Source of the DNA: Pelomonas asaccharophilus_A
GTDB taxonomy: Bacteria > Pseudomonadota > Gammaproteobacteria > Burkholderiales > Burkholderiaceae_C
Assembly (NCBI RefSeq): GCF_031458115.1
Contig: NZ_JAVDXV010000006.1
Coordinates: 310,001-374,000, forward strand
Length of the DNA stretch: 64,000 bases
Direction of reading: 5' to 3'
The translations under genes and the position numbers were made by a program. Shown here one piece after another: positions 62,595 to 64,000 of the stretch; the first letter of the stretch is position 1, and each line of letters starts with the position of its first letter. The notes below the pieces were generated by a model. The model made no database searches, was not told the DNA's origin, and worked only from the letters and a program-made list of their open reading frames with translations.

Positions 62595-64000
62595 ATTGCT
62601 TGGCCGGCTTGTAGTTCTTCAGCACCAGCGGCGCGCTGATCACGATGGGACGACCCAACTGCCCCACCTGCAAGGCGATGTTCACCGTGCCGGCCTCGAA
62701 GGCCGCAGCCGCGATGCCGCCGATGGCCACCGGCTCCAGTTGGCTGGTCAGGGTGGCAGTGCCCGAAACGACCGCCGTGTAGGGCGCTGCGTTCAGTTGG
62801 AGCAGCACCGGCACTGTCTCCTTGGCCCGGGCGTCGTCAGTGTCCAGACGCGCCCACATGACGAGCTGGACCTGATCGCCCTTGGCGATCGCTCCTTGCA
62901 CCGGGGCGGTGACACCGATGTCCCAGACATTGGATTTGAGCGCCTGCAAAGGCACGCGCAGGCACGTCTTGCCAAACGCGGCACACGGCAGTTGCTGCGT
63001 GGCGATGCCGTCGGCGCCGTAGACATTCCAGGTCGTGACGCGCGGCGTGTTGATCAGGTGATCCAGCGCCGGGTCGCGCGCGGGCGCCGCCTGCGTCTTG
63101 GCCGCCTTCTCAGGCACCAGGGCAGCGTGAATCGGCTTGACCCAGCCGTCCGCCTTCATGTCCCACAGGATGAAGTCGGAATCGAACTGCCAATACGACC
63201 AGCCGAAACCACGCGCCTCGGCCGCCCGCGCGACCGCTGCGGTCCAGGCCACGCGCTGCGCCATGCCGGCCGTCTCCAGCGCGCCAAACTCGCCCATCAG
63301 GATGGGGCGCTGCGCCTTGTCGGCCCAGGCCTTGACCTTGTCCATGTCGGCCTTGAGCTTGTCCAGTTCCGTCGGCAAGCCCCAGGTGATGCCCGACAGC
63401 TTCTGGAACTGTGGCGTCCAGCTTGCGCCCTGGTGCGTGAACTCCATGGGCGTGTAGTAGTGGAAGGTGACGATGAGGCGGCGGTCGCCTTCGGGCAGGC
63501 GCAGGCTGTCCAGGTGGTCCAGCGAATTCCAGAACTTCGGCCCCACGATGACGCGCCGCGTCGGGTTGGTCGCGCGGATGATGGCCAGGTTCTCTGCCAG
63601 CATGTCGTTCCAGACCGCATCGGCCGCGCCGTTGGGTTCGTTCAGGATCTCGAAGATGACACCGTCCGGCGCCCCCTGGTAGCGCGTTGCGACCTGGCGC
63701 CAGAACGCCTTCAACCGCGTGCGGCAGGTGTCGACCTCATTGGCGCAGTCCATGAAGTTGTGCTGGTCCAGGATGACCTGCAACCCGGCCTTCAGGCCCG
63801 CATCGATCAGTTCATCCAGCGTCTTCAGCCAGGTCGCCGACAACTGCCCCTGCGTGTCCATGTGCGCGAACGCATGCAGGTTCAGCCGCACATGGTCGAA
63901 GCCGCCGTCGCGAATCGCCTGCATATGCCGTGGCTGGAAGCGCGCCTTGGCGGGCTCGGTCCACAGCGGGTCGTAGCCCACGATGTTGACGCCACGCTTC
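62593..64000 (-). CDS. GH5-type glycoside hydrolase, N-terminus beyond window edge
   Basis: At least 469 codons, open at base 64000. The first visible residues KRGVNIVGYDPLW are typical of the start of a GH5 barrel just after a signal peptide, so the leader is probably outside. Catalytic acid/base is in VIFEILNEPNG and the nucleophile in PILMGEFGALE; HVRLNLHAF and VTFHYYTPMEF also fit. After the barrel (about 305 residues) come a short linker and a C-terminal beta-rich module of about 150 residues resembling a carbohydrate-binding module. The substrate (cellulose, mannan or other glucan) cannot be decided. Confidence 0.88.
   Translation of the reverse strand, partial: KRGVNIVGYDPLWTEPAKARFQPRHMQAIRDGGFDHVRLNLHAFAHMDTQGQLSATWLKTLDELIDAGLKAGLQVILDQHNFMDCANEVDTCRTRLKAFWRQVATRYQGAPDGVIFEILNEPNGAADAVWNDMLAENLAIIRATNPTRRVIVGPKFWNSLDHLDSLRLPEGDRRLIVTFHYYTPMEFTHQGASWTPQFQKLSGITWGLPTELDKLKADMDKVKAWADKAQRPILMGEFGALETAGMAQRVAWTAAVARAAEARGFGWSYWQFDSDFILWDMKADGWVKPIHAALVPEKAAKTQAAPARDPALDHLINTPRVTTWNVYGADGIATQQLPCAAFGKTCLRVPLQALKSNVWDIGVTAPVQGAIAKGDQVQLVMWARLDTDDARAKETVPVLLQLNAAPYTAVVSGTATLTSQLEPVAIGGIAAAAFEAGTVNIALQVGQLGRPIVISAPLVLKNYKPAKQ

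Overview
The window is very GC-rich chromosomal DNA with tightly packed, often overlapping genes. Gene order and protein character point to a betaproteobacterium of the order Burkholderiales, probably near Roseateles, Mitsuaria, Pelomonas or Rubrivivax. That placement is inference: it rests on the order carA-leuE-carB-greA-yhbY/rlmE-ftsH-folP-glmM-pst-pho, on trxA-rho-rpmE2, and on a CysB-type regulator next to a short sirohydrochlorin chelatase. No phage, transposase, integrase or CRISPR array is visible. No gene-free stretch exceeds about 300 bases.

Layout. 1-5425: holC and pepA (minus) diverge from an overlapping lptF-lptG-sirB-cysB run (plus). 5426-10856: a FimV-like protein, a Crp/Fnr regulator, a phosphotransferase-family protein, an unknown conserved gene and a Nu-class-like GST. 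A multi-hairpin intergenic repeat occurs twice here, each time between convergent genes. 10853-15317: a fully coupled minus-strand operon joins a two-subunit molybdenum hydroxylase (IorAB type) to soxX-soxY-soxZ-soxA, with no soxB or soxCD. SoxY keeps its carrier cysteine but lacks the glycine-rich tail. 15430-21836: a TonB-dependent receptor, beta-propeller phytase and lipoprotein operon diverges from a degenerate-GGDEF membrane protein plus AraC regulator. 21840-30361: a five-gene light-sensing operon (bphO, bphP, single-domain receiver, hybrid kinase, second bphP) diverges from a FeeM-like N-acyl amino acid synthase. 30444-38546: tRNA-Arg, an OPT transporter, tRNA-Pro and addA/addB. 38691-42680: trxA, rho, type B L31 and an ArnT-like membrane glycosyltransferase. 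42674-61116: the phosphate regulon pstSCAB-phoU-phoB-phoR, then glmM, folP, ftsH, rlmE, yhbY, a DUF4149 protein, greA, carB, leuE and carA. 61285-64000: a GlcG/HbpS-like protein, a Bax-inhibitor-1 family membrane protein and a GH5 glycosidase cut by the window edge.

Functional links. The pst-pho locus has clear Pho-box repeats, and the phytase/TonB operon fits phosphate scavenging from phytate, with one possible Pho box in its divergent promoter region. BphO supplies biliverdin to the two phytochrome kinases encoded with it, and these probably signal through the two receiver proteins between them. The IorAB-SoxXYZA operon is the most unusual part. It looks like a periplasmic molybdoenzyme with its own c-type cytochromes and a modified SoxYZ carrier.
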